Assembly: GCF_051401765.1 (NCBI RefSeq)
Contig: NW_027480422.1
Location: 12,852,001 to 12,916,000 of the forward strand
Length of the DNA: 64,000 nt
Source of the DNA: Calliopsis andreniformis
Taxonomy: Eukaryota > Arthropoda > Insecta > Hymenoptera > Andrenidae
Direction of reading: 5' to 3'
Both the position numbers and the translations under genes were made by a program. The notes under the pieces are model-generated. The model saw only the letters and a program-made list of their open reading frames with translations, had not been told where the DNA came from and did not search any database. Shown here one piece after another: positions 37,865-50,896 of this stretch. Every line of letters starts with the position of its first letter. Position 1 is the stretch's first letter.

Positions 37865-38223
37865 AAGTAGAAATGACCATTACCTCCACACTGTTTGCAA
37901 TTATTCATTATATACAATGGAAAAACTGTTGTATTTATATTGTTTTTTATAGTTATGGCGTTGACTTCTAAGGCCGTAGCTATTCGATGTGGTGGAGCAA
38001 AGCCCTAGAGTGATGCCTAGGATGCCCGCAACGTAGAGATGACCATATTTTTCACACTGTTTGCAATTATTCCTGTTATACGATTGAAAAACTGTTGTAT
38101 TTAAATTGTATTTTATGCTTCTGGCGTTGACTTCTAAGGCCGCAGCTATTCGATGTGGTGGAGCAACGCCCTAGAGTGAAGCCTAGGTTGCCCGGAACGT
38201 AGAAATGACCATACCTTTCACAC
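37865..38223. repeat. Start of the 20-monomer block, copy 2
   Basis: Nearly identical to 34545-34903. It continues across the start of the 24-mer HOR, so the HOR unit was built from sequence already related to the 34.5-36.2 kb region. Confidence 0.8.
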
Positions 38224-41200
38224 TGGTTGCAATTATTCCTGTTATACAGTGGAAAAAATGTTGTATTTATATTGTATTTTATGCTTCTGGCGTTGACTGC
38301 CTGGGCCCTAGCTATTCTACCTGGAGGAGCAACGCCCTAGAGTGAAGCCTAGGTTGCCCGGAATGCAGAAATGACCATCACTTTCACACTGGTGGCAATT
38401 ATTCCTGTTATACGATGGAAAAACAGTTGGATTTTTAATGTACTTTATGCTTCTGGCGTTGACTCCTAAGGCCCTATGTATTCGATCTGGTGGCGCAATG
38501 CCTCAGTGTTAAGTCTAGGATGCCCGGAACGTAGAAATGTCCGTTACTTTCACACTGGTTGCAATTACTCATTTTATGCGATGGAAAAACTGTTGTACAT
38601 ATATCGTATTTTATGCTTCTGGCATTGACTTCTTAGGCCCTAACTATTCGATCTGGTGGATCAACGCCCAGGGGTGAAGCCTAGGTTGCGCGAAATTTAG
38701 AAATGACCATAACTTTCACACTGGTTTCAATTGTTCGTTTTATACAATGGAAAAACTGTTCTATTTATTTTGTACTTTATGCTTCGGGCGTTGACTTCTA
38801 AGGCCCCAACTATTCGATCTGGTGCAGCAACGCCCTAGAGTTAAGCCTAGGTTCCCCGGAATGTAGAAATGACCATTACCTTCACACTGTTTGCGATTAT
38901 TCATTTTATACGACGGAAAAGCTGTTGTATCTATTTTGTATTTTATGCTTCTGGCGCTGATTTCTTAGGTCCTAACTATTGGATCTGGTGGACCAACGCC
39001 CAGGGGTGGAGCCTAGGTCGCCCGGATCGTAGAAATGACCATTACTTTCACACTGGTTTCAATTATTCGTTTTATACAATGGAAAAACTGATCTATTTAT
39101 TTTGTATTTTATGCTTCGGGCTTTGACTTCTAAGGCCCTAACTATTCGATCTGGTGGTGCAACACCCTAGAGTGAAGCCTAGGATGCCCGCAACGTAGAA
39201 ATGACCATATTTTTCACACTGGTTGCAATTATTCTTGTTATACGATGGAAAAACTGTTGTATTTATTTTGTATTTTATGCTTCAGGCGTTGACTTCTTAG
39301 GCCCTAACTATTCGCTCTGGTGGAACAACGCCCTAGTGTGAAGCCTAGATTGCCCGGAACGTAGAAGTGACCATTACCTTCACACTGTTTGCGATTATTC
39401 ATTTTATACGATGGTAAAACTGTTGTACATATATCGTATTTTATGCTTCTGGCGTTGACTTCTTAGCCCTAACTATTCGGTCAGGGGGAGCAACGCCCTA
39501 AGGTGAAGCCTAGGTTGCCCGGAACTTAGAAATGACCATAACTTTCATACTGGTTGCAATTATTCGTTTTATACGATGGAAAAACTGTTGTATTAATTTT
39601 GGATTTGGTGCTTCTGGCGTTGACTTCTAAGGCCCTAACTATTCGATGTGGTTGAGCAACGCCCTAGGGTGATGCCTAGGTTGCCCGGATCGTAGAAATG
39701 ACCATTACTTGCACACTGGTTGCAATTAGTCGTTTGATACGATGGAAAAACTGTTGTATTTATTTTATATTTGGTGCTCCTGGCGATGACTTCTTAGGCC
39801 CTAACTATTGTATCTGGTGGACCAACGCCCTAGAGTGAAGCCTAGGTTGCCCGGAACGTAGAAATGACCATTACTTCCACACTGTTTGCCATTATTCATA
39901 TCATACAGTGGAAAAACTGTTGTATTTATATTGTATTTTATGCTTCTGGCATTGACTTCTAAGGCCCTAACTATTCGATGTGGCTGAGCAACGCCCTAGA
40001 GTGAAGCCTAGATTGCCGGGAACGTAGAAACGACCATAGCTTTCATACTGGTTGCAATCATTCGTTTTATACAAGTGAAAAACTGTTATATTTATTTTGT
40101 ATTTTATGCCTCTGGCGTTGACTCCTAAGGCCGTAGCTATTCGATGTGGTGGAGCAACGCCCTAGGGTGAAGCCTAGGTTGCCCGGAACGTAGGAATGAC
40201 CATGTCTTTCACACTGGTTGCAATTATTCCTGTTATACGATGGAAAAGCTGTTGTACTTATATTATATTTTATGCTTCAGGCGTTGACTTCTAAGGGCGT
40301 ATCTATTCGATGTGGTGGAGAAACGCCCTAGAGTGAAGCCTAGGTTGCCCGGAAAGTAGAAATGACCATTACCTTCACACTGTTTGCAATTATTCATTTT
40401 ATACAATGGAAAAACTGTTGTATTTATGTGGTTTCTTATAGTTATGGCGTTGACTTCTAAGGCCGTAGCCATTCGATGTGGTGGAGCAATGCCCTAGAGT
40501 GAAGACTAGGATGCCCGCAACGTAGAAATGACCATATTTTTCACATTGTTTGCAATTATTCCTGATATACGATGGACAAACTGTTGGATTTTTAATGTAC
40601 TTTATGCTTCTGGCGTTGACTTCTAAGGCCCTATGTATTCGATCTGGTGGAGCAATGTCTCAGTGTGATGTCTAGGATTCCCGGAACGTAGAAATGGCCG
40701 TTACATTCACACTGGTTGCAATTACTCATTTTATGCGATGGAAAAACTGTTGTACATATATCGTATTTTATGCTTCTGGCATTGACTTCTTAGGCCCTAA
40801 TTATTCGATCTGGTGGAGCAACGCCCTAGAGTGAAGCCTAGGATGCCCGCAACGTAGAAATGACCATATCTTTCACACCGTTTGCAATTATTCCTGTTAT
40901 ACGATTGAAAAACTGTTTTATCTATATTGTGTTTTATGCTTCTGACGTTGCCTTCTAAGGCCGCAGCTATTCGATGAGGTGGAGCAACGCCCTAGAGTGA
41001 AGCCTAGGTTGCCCGGAACGTAGGAATGACCATGTCTTTCACACTGGTTGCAATTATTCCTGTTATACGATGGAAAAACTATTGTACTTATATTATATTT
41101 TATGCTTCAGGCGTTGACTTCTAAGGGCGTAGCTATTCGATGTGGTGGAGAAACGCCCTAGAGTGAAGCCTAGGTTGCGCATAACGTAGAAATGACCATA

Positions 41201-42205
41201 CCTTTCACACTGGTTGCAATTATTCCTGTTATACAAGGGAAAAACTGTTGTATTTATATTGTATTTTATGCTTCTGGAGTCGACTTCCTGGGCCCTAACT
41301 ATTCGATCTGGTGGAGCAACGCCCTAGAGTGAAGCCTAGGTTGCCCGGAACGTAGAAATGACCATAACTTTCACACTGGTTGCAATTATTTCTGTTATAC
41401 AAGGGAAAACTGTTGTATTTATATTGTATTTTATGCTCCTGGCGTTGACTTCTAAGGCCCAATGTATTCGATCTGGTGGAGCAATGTCTCAGTGTTAAGT
41501 CTAGGATTCCAGGAACGTAGAAATGGCCGTTACTTTCACACTGGTTGCAATTACTCATTTTATACGATGGAAAAACTGTTGTATTTATATTGTATTTTAT
41601 GCGTCTGGAGTTGTTTTCTAAGGCCCTAACTATTCGGCCTGGTGGACCAACGCCCTAGAGCGAAGCCTAGCTTGCACGGAACGTAGAAATGCCCATTACT
41701 TTCACACTGGTTGTAATTATTCCTGTTAGACGATGGAATAACTCTTGTATTTTTATTTTATTTTGTGCTTCTGGCGTTGACTTCTAAGGCCGTAGCTATT
41801 CGATGTGGTGGAGCAATGCCCTAGAGTGAGGCCTAGGTTGCCCGGAACGTAGAAATGACCATACCATTCACACTGGTTGCAATTATTCCTGTTATACACG
41901 GGAAAAACTGTTGTATTTATATTGTTTTTTATGCTTCTGGCGTTAACTGCCTGGGCCCTAACTATTCTATCTGGAGCAGCAACGCCCTAGAGTGAAGCCT
42001 AGGTTGCCCGGAACGTAGAAATGACCATTACTTCCACACTGTTTGCAATTATTCATATCATACAGTGGAAAAACTGTTGTATTTATATGGCATTTTATGC
42101 TTCTGGCATTGACTTCTAAGGCCCTAACTATTCGATGTGGTGGAGCAACGCCCTAGAGTGAAGCCTAGGTTGCCCGGAACGTATAAATGACAATAGCTTT
42201 CATAC
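38224..42205. repeat. 24-mer HOR, copy A (3982 bp)
   Basis: The period to copy B is 3982 bp, 24 x 166 minus 2. The two missing bases are visible deletions shared by the copies: CTTAGCCCTAAC near 39465 (one G lost) and CAAGGGAAAACTG near 41401 (one A lost). I found only four clear base differences from copy B, at 38697, 39318, 39486 and 39820, plus one at the junction. Neighbouring monomers inside the unit are far more different from one another. Confidence 0.93.
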
Positions 42206-45200
42206 TGGTTGCAATTATTCCTGTTATACAATGGAAAAAATGTTGTATTTATATTGTATTTTATGCTTCTGGCGTTGACTGCCTGGGCCCTAGCTATTCT
42301 ACCTGGAGGAGCAACGCCCTAGAGTGAAGCCTAGGTTGCCCGGAATGCAGAAATGACCATCACTTTCACACTGGTGGCAATTATTCCTGTTATACGATGG
42401 AAAAACAGTTGGATTTTTAATGTACTTTATGCTTCTGGCGTTGACTCCTAAGGCCCTATGTATTCGATCTGGTGGCGCAATGCCTCAGTGTTAAGTCTAG
42501 GATGCCCGGAACGTAGAAATGTCCGTTACTTTCACACTGGTTGCAATTACTCATTTTATGCGATGGAAAAACTGTTGTACATATATCGTATTTTATGCTT
42601 CTGGCATTGACTTCTTAGGCCCTAACTATTCGATCTGGTGGATCAACGCCCAGGGGTGAAGCCTAGGTTGCGCGAAATGTAGAAATGACCATAACTTTCA
42701 CACTGGTTTCAATTGTTCGTTTTATACAATGGAAAAACTGTTCTATTTATTTTGTACTTTATGCTTCGGGCGTTGACTTCTAAGGCCCCAACTATTCGAT
42801 CTGGTGCAGCAACGCCCTAGAGTTAAGCCTAGGTTCCCCGGAATGTAGAAATGACCATTACCTTCACACTGTTTGCGATTATTCATTTTATACGACGGAA
42901 AAGCTGTTGTATCTATTTTGTATTTTATGCTTCTGGCGCTGATTTCTTAGGTCCTAACTATTGGATCTGGTGGACCAACGCCCAGGGGTGGAGCCTAGGT
43001 CGCCCGGATCGTAGAAATGACCATTACTTTCACACTGGTTTCAATTATTCGTTTTATACAATGGAAAAACTGATCTATTTATTTTGTATTTTATGCTTCG
43101 GGCTTTGACTTCTAAGGCCCTAACTATTCGATCTGGTGGTGCAACACCCTAGAGTGAAGCCTAGGATGCCCGCAACGTAGAAATGACCATATTTTTCACA
43201 CTGGTTGCAATTATTCTTGTTATACGATGGAAAAACTGTTGTATTTATTTTGTATTTTATGCTTCAGGCGTTGACTTCTTAGGCCCTAACTATTCGCTCA
43301 GGTGGAACAACGCCCTAGTGTGAAGCCTAGATTGCCCGGAACGTAGAAGTGACCATTACCTTCACACTGTTTGCGATTATTCATTTTATACGATGGTAAA
43401 ACTGTTGTACATATATCGTATTTTATGCTTCTGGCGTTGACTTCTTAGCCCTAACTATTCGGTCAGGTGGAGCAACGCCCTAAGGTGAAGCCTAGGTTGC
43501 CCGGAACTTAGAAATGACCATAACTTTCATACTGGTTGCAATTATTCGTTTTATACGATGGAAAAACTGTTGTATTAATTTTGGATTTGGTGCTTCTGGC
43601 GTTGACTTCTAAGGCCCTAACTATTCGATGTGGTTGAGCAACGCCCTAGGGTGATGCCTAGGTTGCCCGGATCGTAGAAATGACCATTACTTGCACACTG
43701 GTTGCAATTAGTCGTTTGATACGATGGAAAAACTGTTGTATTTATTTTATATTTGGTGCTCCTGGCGATGACTTCTTAGGCCCTAACTATTGTATCTGGT
43801 GAACCAACGCCCTAGAGTGAAGCCTAGGTTGCCCGGAACGTAGAAATGACCATTACTTCCACACTGTTTGCCATTATTCATATCATACAGTGGAAAAACT
43901 GTTGTATTTATATTGTATTTTATGCTTCTGGCATTGACTTCTAAGGCCCTAACTATTCGATGTGGCTGAGCAACGCCCTAGAGTGAAGCCTAGATTGCCG
44001 GGAACGTAGAAACGACCATAGCTTTCATACTGGTTGCAATCATTCGTTTTATACAAGTGAAAAACTGTTATATTTATTTTGTATTTTATGCCTCTGGCGT
44101 TGACTCCTAAGGCCGTAGCTATTCGATGTGGTGGAGCAACGCCCTAGGGTGAAGCCTAGGTTGCCCGGAACGTAGGAATGACCATGTCTTTCACACTGGT
44201 TGCAATTATTCCTGTTATACGATGGAAAAGCTGTTGTACTTATATTATATTTTATGCTTCAGGCGTTGACTTCTAAGGGCGTATCTATTCGATGTGGTGG
44301 AGAAACGCCCTAGAGTGAAGCCTAGGTTGCCCGGAAAGTAGAAATGACCATTACCTTCACACTGTTTGCAATTATTCATTTTATACAATGGAAAAACTGT
44401 TGTATTTATGTGGTTTCTTATAGTTATGGCGTTGACTTCTAAGGCCGTAGCCATTCGATGTGGTGGAGCAATGCCCTAGAGTGAAGACTAGGATGCCCGC
44501 AACGTAGAAATGACCATATTTTTCACATTGTTTGCAATTATTCCTGATATACGATGGACAAACTGTTGGATTTTTAATGTACTTTATGCTTCTGGCGTTG
44601 ACTTCTAAGGCCCTATGTATTCGATCTGGTGGAGCAATGTCTCAGTGTGATGTCTAGGATTCCCGGAACGTAGAAATGGCCGTTACATTCACACTGGTTG
44701 CAATTACTCATTTTATGCGATGGAAAAACTGTTGTACATATATCGTATTTTATGCTTCTGGCATTGACTTCTTAGGCCCTAATTATTCGATCTGGTGGAG
44801 CAACGCCCTAGAGTGAAGCCTAGGATGCCCGCAACGTAGAAATGACCATATCTTTCACACCGTTTGCAATTATTCCTGTTATACGATTGAAAAACTGTTT
44901 TATCTATATTGTGTTTTATGCTTCTGACGTTGCCTTCTAAGGCCGCAGCTATTCGATGAGGTGGAGCAACGCCCTAGAGTGAAGCCTAGGTTGCCCGGAA
45001 CGTAGGAATGACCATGTCTTTCACACTGGTTGCAATTATTCCTGTTATACGATGGAAAAACTATTGTACTTATATTATATTTTATGCTTCAGGCGTTGAC
45101 TTCTAAGGGCGTAGCTATTCGATGTGGTGGAGAAACGCCCTAGAGTGAAGCCTAGGTTGCGCATAACGTAGAAATGACCATACCTTTCACACTGGTTGCA

Positions 45201-46849
45201 ATTATTCCTGTTATACAAGGGAAAAACTGTTGTATTTATATTGTATTTTATGCTTCTGGAGTCGACTTCCTGGGCCCTAACTATTCGATCTGGTGGAGCA
45301 ACGCCCTAGAGTGAAGCCTAGGTTGCCCGGAACGTAGAAATGACCATAACTTTCACACTGGTTGCAATTATTTCTGTTATACAAGGGAAAACTGTTGTAT
45401 TTATATTGTATTTTATGCTCCTGGCGTTGACTTCTAAGGCCCAATGTATTCGATCTGGTGGAGCAATGTCTCAGTGTTAAGTCTAGGATTCCAGGAACGT
45501 AGAAATGGCCGTTACTTTCACACTGGTTGCAATTACTCATTTTATACGATGGAAAAACTGTTGTATTTATATTGTATTTTATGCGTCTGGAGTTGTTTTC
45601 TAAGGCCCTAACTATTCGGCCTGGTGGACCAACGCCCTAGAGCGAAGCCTAGCTTGCACGGAACGTAGAAATGCCCATTACTTTCACACTGGTTGTAATT
45701 ATTCCTGTTAGACGATGGAATAACTCTTGTATTTTTATTTTATTTTGTGCTTCTGGCGTTGACTTCTAAGGCCGTAGCTATTCGATGTGGTGGAGCAATG
45801 CCCTAGAGTGAGGCCTAGGTTGCCCGGAACGTAGAAATGACCATACCATTCACACTGGTTGCAATTATTCCTGTTATACACGGGAAAAACTGTTGTATTT
45901 ATATTGTATTTTATGCTTCTGGCGTTGACTTCCTGGGCCCTAACTATTCTATCTGGAGGAGCAACGCCCTGGAGTGATTCCTAGGTTGCCTGGAATGCAG
46001 AAATAACCATCACTTTCACACTGGTGGCAATTATTCCTGTTATACTATGGACAAACTGTTGGATTTTTAATGTACTTTATGCTTCTGGCGTTGACTTCTA
46101 AGGCCCTATGTATTCGATCTGGTGGAGCAATGTCTCAGTGTTAAGTCTAGGATGCCCGGAACGCAGAAATGGCCATTAATCTCACACTGGTTGCAATTAC
46201 TCATTTTATACGATGGAAAAACTGTTGTACATATATCGTATTTTATGCTTCTAGCATTGACTTCTTAGGCCCTAACTATTCGATCTGGTGGAACGACGCT
46301 CTAGAGAGAAGCCTAGATTGCCCGGAACGTAGAAATGACCATAACTATCAGACTGGTTGCAATTATTCGTTTTATACGATGGAAAGACTGTTGTACATAT
46401 ATCGTATTGTATGCTTCTGGCGTTGACTTCATAGGCCCTAACTATTCGATCTGGTGGCGCAACGCCCTAGGGTGAAGCCTAGGTTGCCCTGAACGTAGAA
46501 ATAACCATAACTTTTATACTGGATGCAATTATTCGTTTTATACGATGGAAAAACTGTTGTATTTATTTTGTATTTGGTGCTCCTGGCGTTGACTTCTTAG
46601 GCCCTAACTATTGGATCTGGTGGACCAACGCCCTAGAGTGAAGCCTAGCTTGCCCGGAACGTAGAAATGACCATTACTTCCACACTGTTTGCAATTATTC
46701 ATATTATACAGTTGAAAAACTGTTGTATTTATATTGTATTTTATGCTTCTGGCGTTGACTTCTTAGGCCCAAACTATTCGATCTGGTGGAGCAACGCACT
46801 AGAGTGAAGCCTAGGTGGCACGGAACGTAGAAATGACCATAACTTTCAC
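42206..46849. repeat. 24-mer HOR, copy B, with a two-monomer loss and an extension
   Basis: 42206 to about 45892 is a near-identical copy of 38224-41910. The last two monomers of copy A (about 41911-42240) are missing; they are present in copy C. From about 45890 it continues with GAGTGATTCCTAGGTTGCCT, GAACGACGCTCTAGAG and related monomers to about 46748, which match copy C at +4148 bp. 46749-46849 leads into copy C. Confidence 0.9.
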
Positions 46850-49800
46850 ACTGGTTTCAATTATTCGTTTTATACAATGGAAAAACTGTTCTATTTATTT
46901 TGTATTTTATGCTTCGGGCGTTGACTTCTAAGGCCCTACCTATTCGATCTGGTGGTGCAACGCCCTAGAGTGAAGCCTAGGATGCCCGCAACGTAGAAAT
47001 GACCATATTTTTCACACTGGTTGCAATTATTCTTGTTATACGATGGAAAAACAGTTGTATTTATTTTGTATTTTATGCTTCAGGCGTTGACTTCTTAGGC
47101 CCTAACTATTCGCTCTGGTGGAACAACGCCCTAGTGTGAAGCCTAGATTTCCCGGAACGTAGAAGTGACCATTACCTTCACACTGTTTGCGATTATTCAT
47201 TTTATACGATTGTAAAACTGTTGTACATATATCGTATTTTATGCTTCTGGCGTTGACTTCTTAGCCCTAACTATTCGGTCAGGTGGAGCAACGCCCTAGG
47301 GTGAAGCCTAGGTTGCCCGGAACTTAGAAATGACCATAACTTTCATACTGGTTGCAATTATTCGTTTTATACGATGGAAAAACTGTTGTATTAATTTTGG
47401 ATTTGGTGCTTCTGGCGTTGACTTCTAAGGCCCTAACTATTCGATGTGGTTGAGCAACGCCCTAGGGTGATGCCTAGGTTGCCCGGATCGTAGAAATGAC
47501 CATTACTTGCACACTGGTTGCAATTAGTCGTTTGATACGATGGAAAAACTGTTGTATTTATTTTATATTTGGTGCTCCTGGCGATGACTTCTTAGGCCCT
47601 AACTATTGTATCTGGTGGACCAACGCCCTAGAGTGAAGCCTAGGTTGCCCGGAACGTAGAAATGACCATTACTTCCACACTGTTTGCAATTATTCATATC
47701 ATACAGTGGAAAAACTGTTGTATTTATATTGTATTTTATGCTTCTGGCATTGACTTCAAAGGCCCTAACTATTCGATGTGGCTGAGCAACGCCCTAGAGT
47801 GAAGCCTAGATTGCCGGGAACGTAGAAACGACCATAGCTTTCATACTGGTTGCAATCATTCGTTTTATACAAGTGAAAAACTGTTATATTTATTTTGTAT
47901 TTTATGCCTCTGGCGTTGACTCCTAAGGCCGTAGCTATTCGATGTGGTGGAGCAACGCCCTAGGGTGAAGCCTAGGTTGCCCGGAACGTAGAAATGACCA
48001 TGTCTTTCACACTGGTTGCAATTATTCCTGTTATACGATGGAAAAGCTGTTGTACTTATATTATATTTTATGCTTCAGGCGTTGACTTCTAAGGGCGTAT
48101 CTATTCGATGTGGTGGAGAAACGCCCTAGAGTGAAGCCTAGGTTGCCCGGAAAGTAGAAATGACCATTACCTTCACACTGTTTGCAATTATTCATTTTAT
48201 ACAATGGAAAAACTGTTGTATTTATGTGGTTTCTTATAGTTATGGCGTTGACTTCTAAGGCCGTAGCCATTCGATGTGGTGGAGCAATGCCCTAGAGTGA
48301 AGACTAGGATGCCCGCAACGTAGAAATGACCATATTTTTCACACTGTTTGCAATTATTCCTGATATACGATGGACAAACTGTTGGATTTTTAATGTACTT
48401 TATGCTTCTGGCGTTGACTTCTAAGGCCCTATGTATTCGATCTGGTGGAGCAATGTCTCAGTGTGAAGTCTAGGATTCCCGGAACGTAGAAATGGCCGTT
48501 ACATTCACACTGGTTGCAATTACTCATTTTATGCGATGGAAAAACTGTTGTACATATATCGTATTTTATGCTTCTGGCATTGACTTCTTAGGCCCTAACT
48601 ATTCGATCTGGTGGAGCAACGCCCTAGAGTGAAGCCTAGGATGCCCGCAACGTAGAAATGACCATATCTTTCACACTGTTTGCAATTATTCCTGTTATAC
48701 GATTGAAAAACTGTTTTATCTATATTGTGTTTTATGCTTCTGACGTTGCCTTCTAAGGCCGCAGCTATTCGATGAGGTGGAGCAACGCCCTAGAGTGAAG
48801 CCTAGGTTGCCCGGAACGTAGGAATGACCATGTCTTTCACACTGGTTGCAATTATTCCTGTTATACGATGGAAAAACTATTGTACTTATATTATATTTTA
48901 TGCTTCAGGCGTTGACTTCTAAGGGCGTAGCTATTCGATGTGGTGGAGAAACGCCCTAGAGTGAAGCCTAGGTTGCGCATAACGTAGAAATGACCATACC
49001 TTTCACACTGGTTGCAATTATTCCTGTTATACAAGGGAAAAACTGTTGTATCTATATTGTATTTTATGCTTCTGGCGTCGACTTCCTGGGCCCTAACTAT
49101 TCGATCTGGTGGAGCAACGCCCTAGAGTGAAGCCTAGGTTGCCCGGAACGTAGAAATGACCATAACTTTCACACTGGTTGCAATTATTTCTGTTATACAA
49201 GGGAAAACTGTTGTATCTATATTGTATTTTATGCTCCTGGCGTTGACTTCTAAGGCCCAATGTATTCGATCTGGTGGAGCAATGTCTCAGTGTTAAGTCT
49301 AGGATTCCAGGAACGTAGAAATGGCCGTTACTTTCACACTGGTTGCAATTATTCATTTTATACGATGGAAAAACTGTTGTATTTATATTGTATTTTATGC
49401 GTCTGGAGTTGTTTTCTAAGGCCCTAACTATTCGGCCTGGTGGACCAACGCCCTAGAGCGAAGCCTAGGTTGCACGGAACGTAGAAATGCCCATTACTTT
49501 CACACTGGTTGTAATTATTCCTGTTAGACGATGGAATAACTCTTGTATTTTTATTTTATTTTGTGCTTCTGGCGTTGACTTCTAAGGCCGTAGCTATTCG
49601 ATGTGGTGGAGCAATGCCCTAGAGTGAGGCCTAGGTTGCCCGGAACGTAGAAATGACCATACCATTCACACTGGTTGCAATTATTCCTGTTATACACGGG
49701 AAAAACTGTTGTATTTATATTGTTTTTTATGCTTCTGGCGTTAACTGCCTGGGCCCTAACTATTCTATCTGGAGCAGCAACGCCCTAGAGTGAAGCCTAG

Positions 49801-50896
49801 GTTGCCCGGAACGTAGAAATGACCATTACTTCCACACTGTTTGCAATTATTCATATCATACAGTGGAAAAACTGTTGTATTTATATGGCATTTTATGCTT
49901 CTGGCATTGACTTCTAAGGCCCTAACTATTCGATGTGGTGGAGCAACGCCCTAGAGTGAAGCCTAGGTTGCCCGGAACGTATAAATGACAATAGCTTTCA
50001 TACTGGTTGCAATTATTCCTGTTATACAAGGGAAAAACTGTTGTATTTATATTGTATTTTATGCTTCTGGCGTTGACTTCCTGGGCCCTAACTATTCTAT
50101 CTGGAGGAGCAGCGCCCTGGAGTGATTCCTAGGTTGCCTGGAATGCAGAAATAACCATCACTTTCACACTGGTGGCAATTATTCCTGTTATACGATGGAC
50201 AAACTGTTGGATTTTTAATGTACTTTATGCTTCTGGCGTTGACTTCTAAGGCCCTATGTATTCGATCTGGTGGAGCAATGTCTCAGTGTTAAGTCTAGGA
50301 TGCCCGGAACGCAGAAATGGCCATTAATCTCACACTGGTTGCAATTACTCATTTTATACGATGGAAAAACTGTTGTACATATATCGTATTTTATGCTTCT
50401 AGCATTGACTTCTTAGGCCCTAACTATTCGATCTGGTGGAACGACGCTCTAGAGAGAAGACTAGATTGCCCGGAACGTAGAAATGACCATAACTATCAGA
50501 CTGGTTGCAATTATTCGTTTTATACGATGGAAAGACTGTTGTACATATATCGTATTGTATGCTTCTGGCGTTGACTTCATAGGCCCTAACTATTCGATCT
50601 GGTGGAGCAACGCCCTAGGGTGAAGCCTAGGTTGCCCTGAACGTAGAAATAACCATAACTTTTATACTGGATGCAATTATTCGTTTTACACGATGGAAAA
50701 ACTGTTGTATTTATTTTGTATTTGGTGCTCCTGGCGTTGACTTCTTAGGCCCTAACTATTGGATCTGGTGGACCAACGCCCTAGAGTGAAGCCTAGCTTG
50801 CCCGGAACGTAGAAATGACCATTACTTCCACACTGTTTGCAATTATTCATATTATACAGTTGAAAAACTGTTGTATTTATATTGTATTTTATGCTT
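46850..50896. repeat. 24-mer HOR, copy C
   Basis: 46850 to about 49705 matches copy B at +3816 bp (23 x 166 minus 2) and keeps both marker deletions. 49706 to about 50003 matches the end of copy A at +7798 bp, and 50038-50896 matches copy B at +4148 bp. It is a little more diverged than A is from B: it has TCACACTGTTTGC where A and B have TCACATTGTTTGC, and GTAGAAATG where they have GTAGGAATG near 47990. Confidence 0.9.

Noticed and set aside
41295..41558. Minus-strand reading frames of up to 87-90 codons with repeated cysteine patterns (also 45277-45540, 49093-49356, 7713-7985)
   Set aside because: They recur because the satellite recurs. 166 is not a multiple of 3, so the frame shifts by one base in each monomer and no frame stays open beyond about 1.6 units. 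There is no codon signature, promoter or conserved start beyond the repeat itself.
38224..46010. Near-identical copies A and B as an assembly artefact
   Set aside because: Not fully excluded. However, four scattered differences, the missing two monomers in copy B and the diverged copy C argue for true tandem copies; spanning long reads would settle it.
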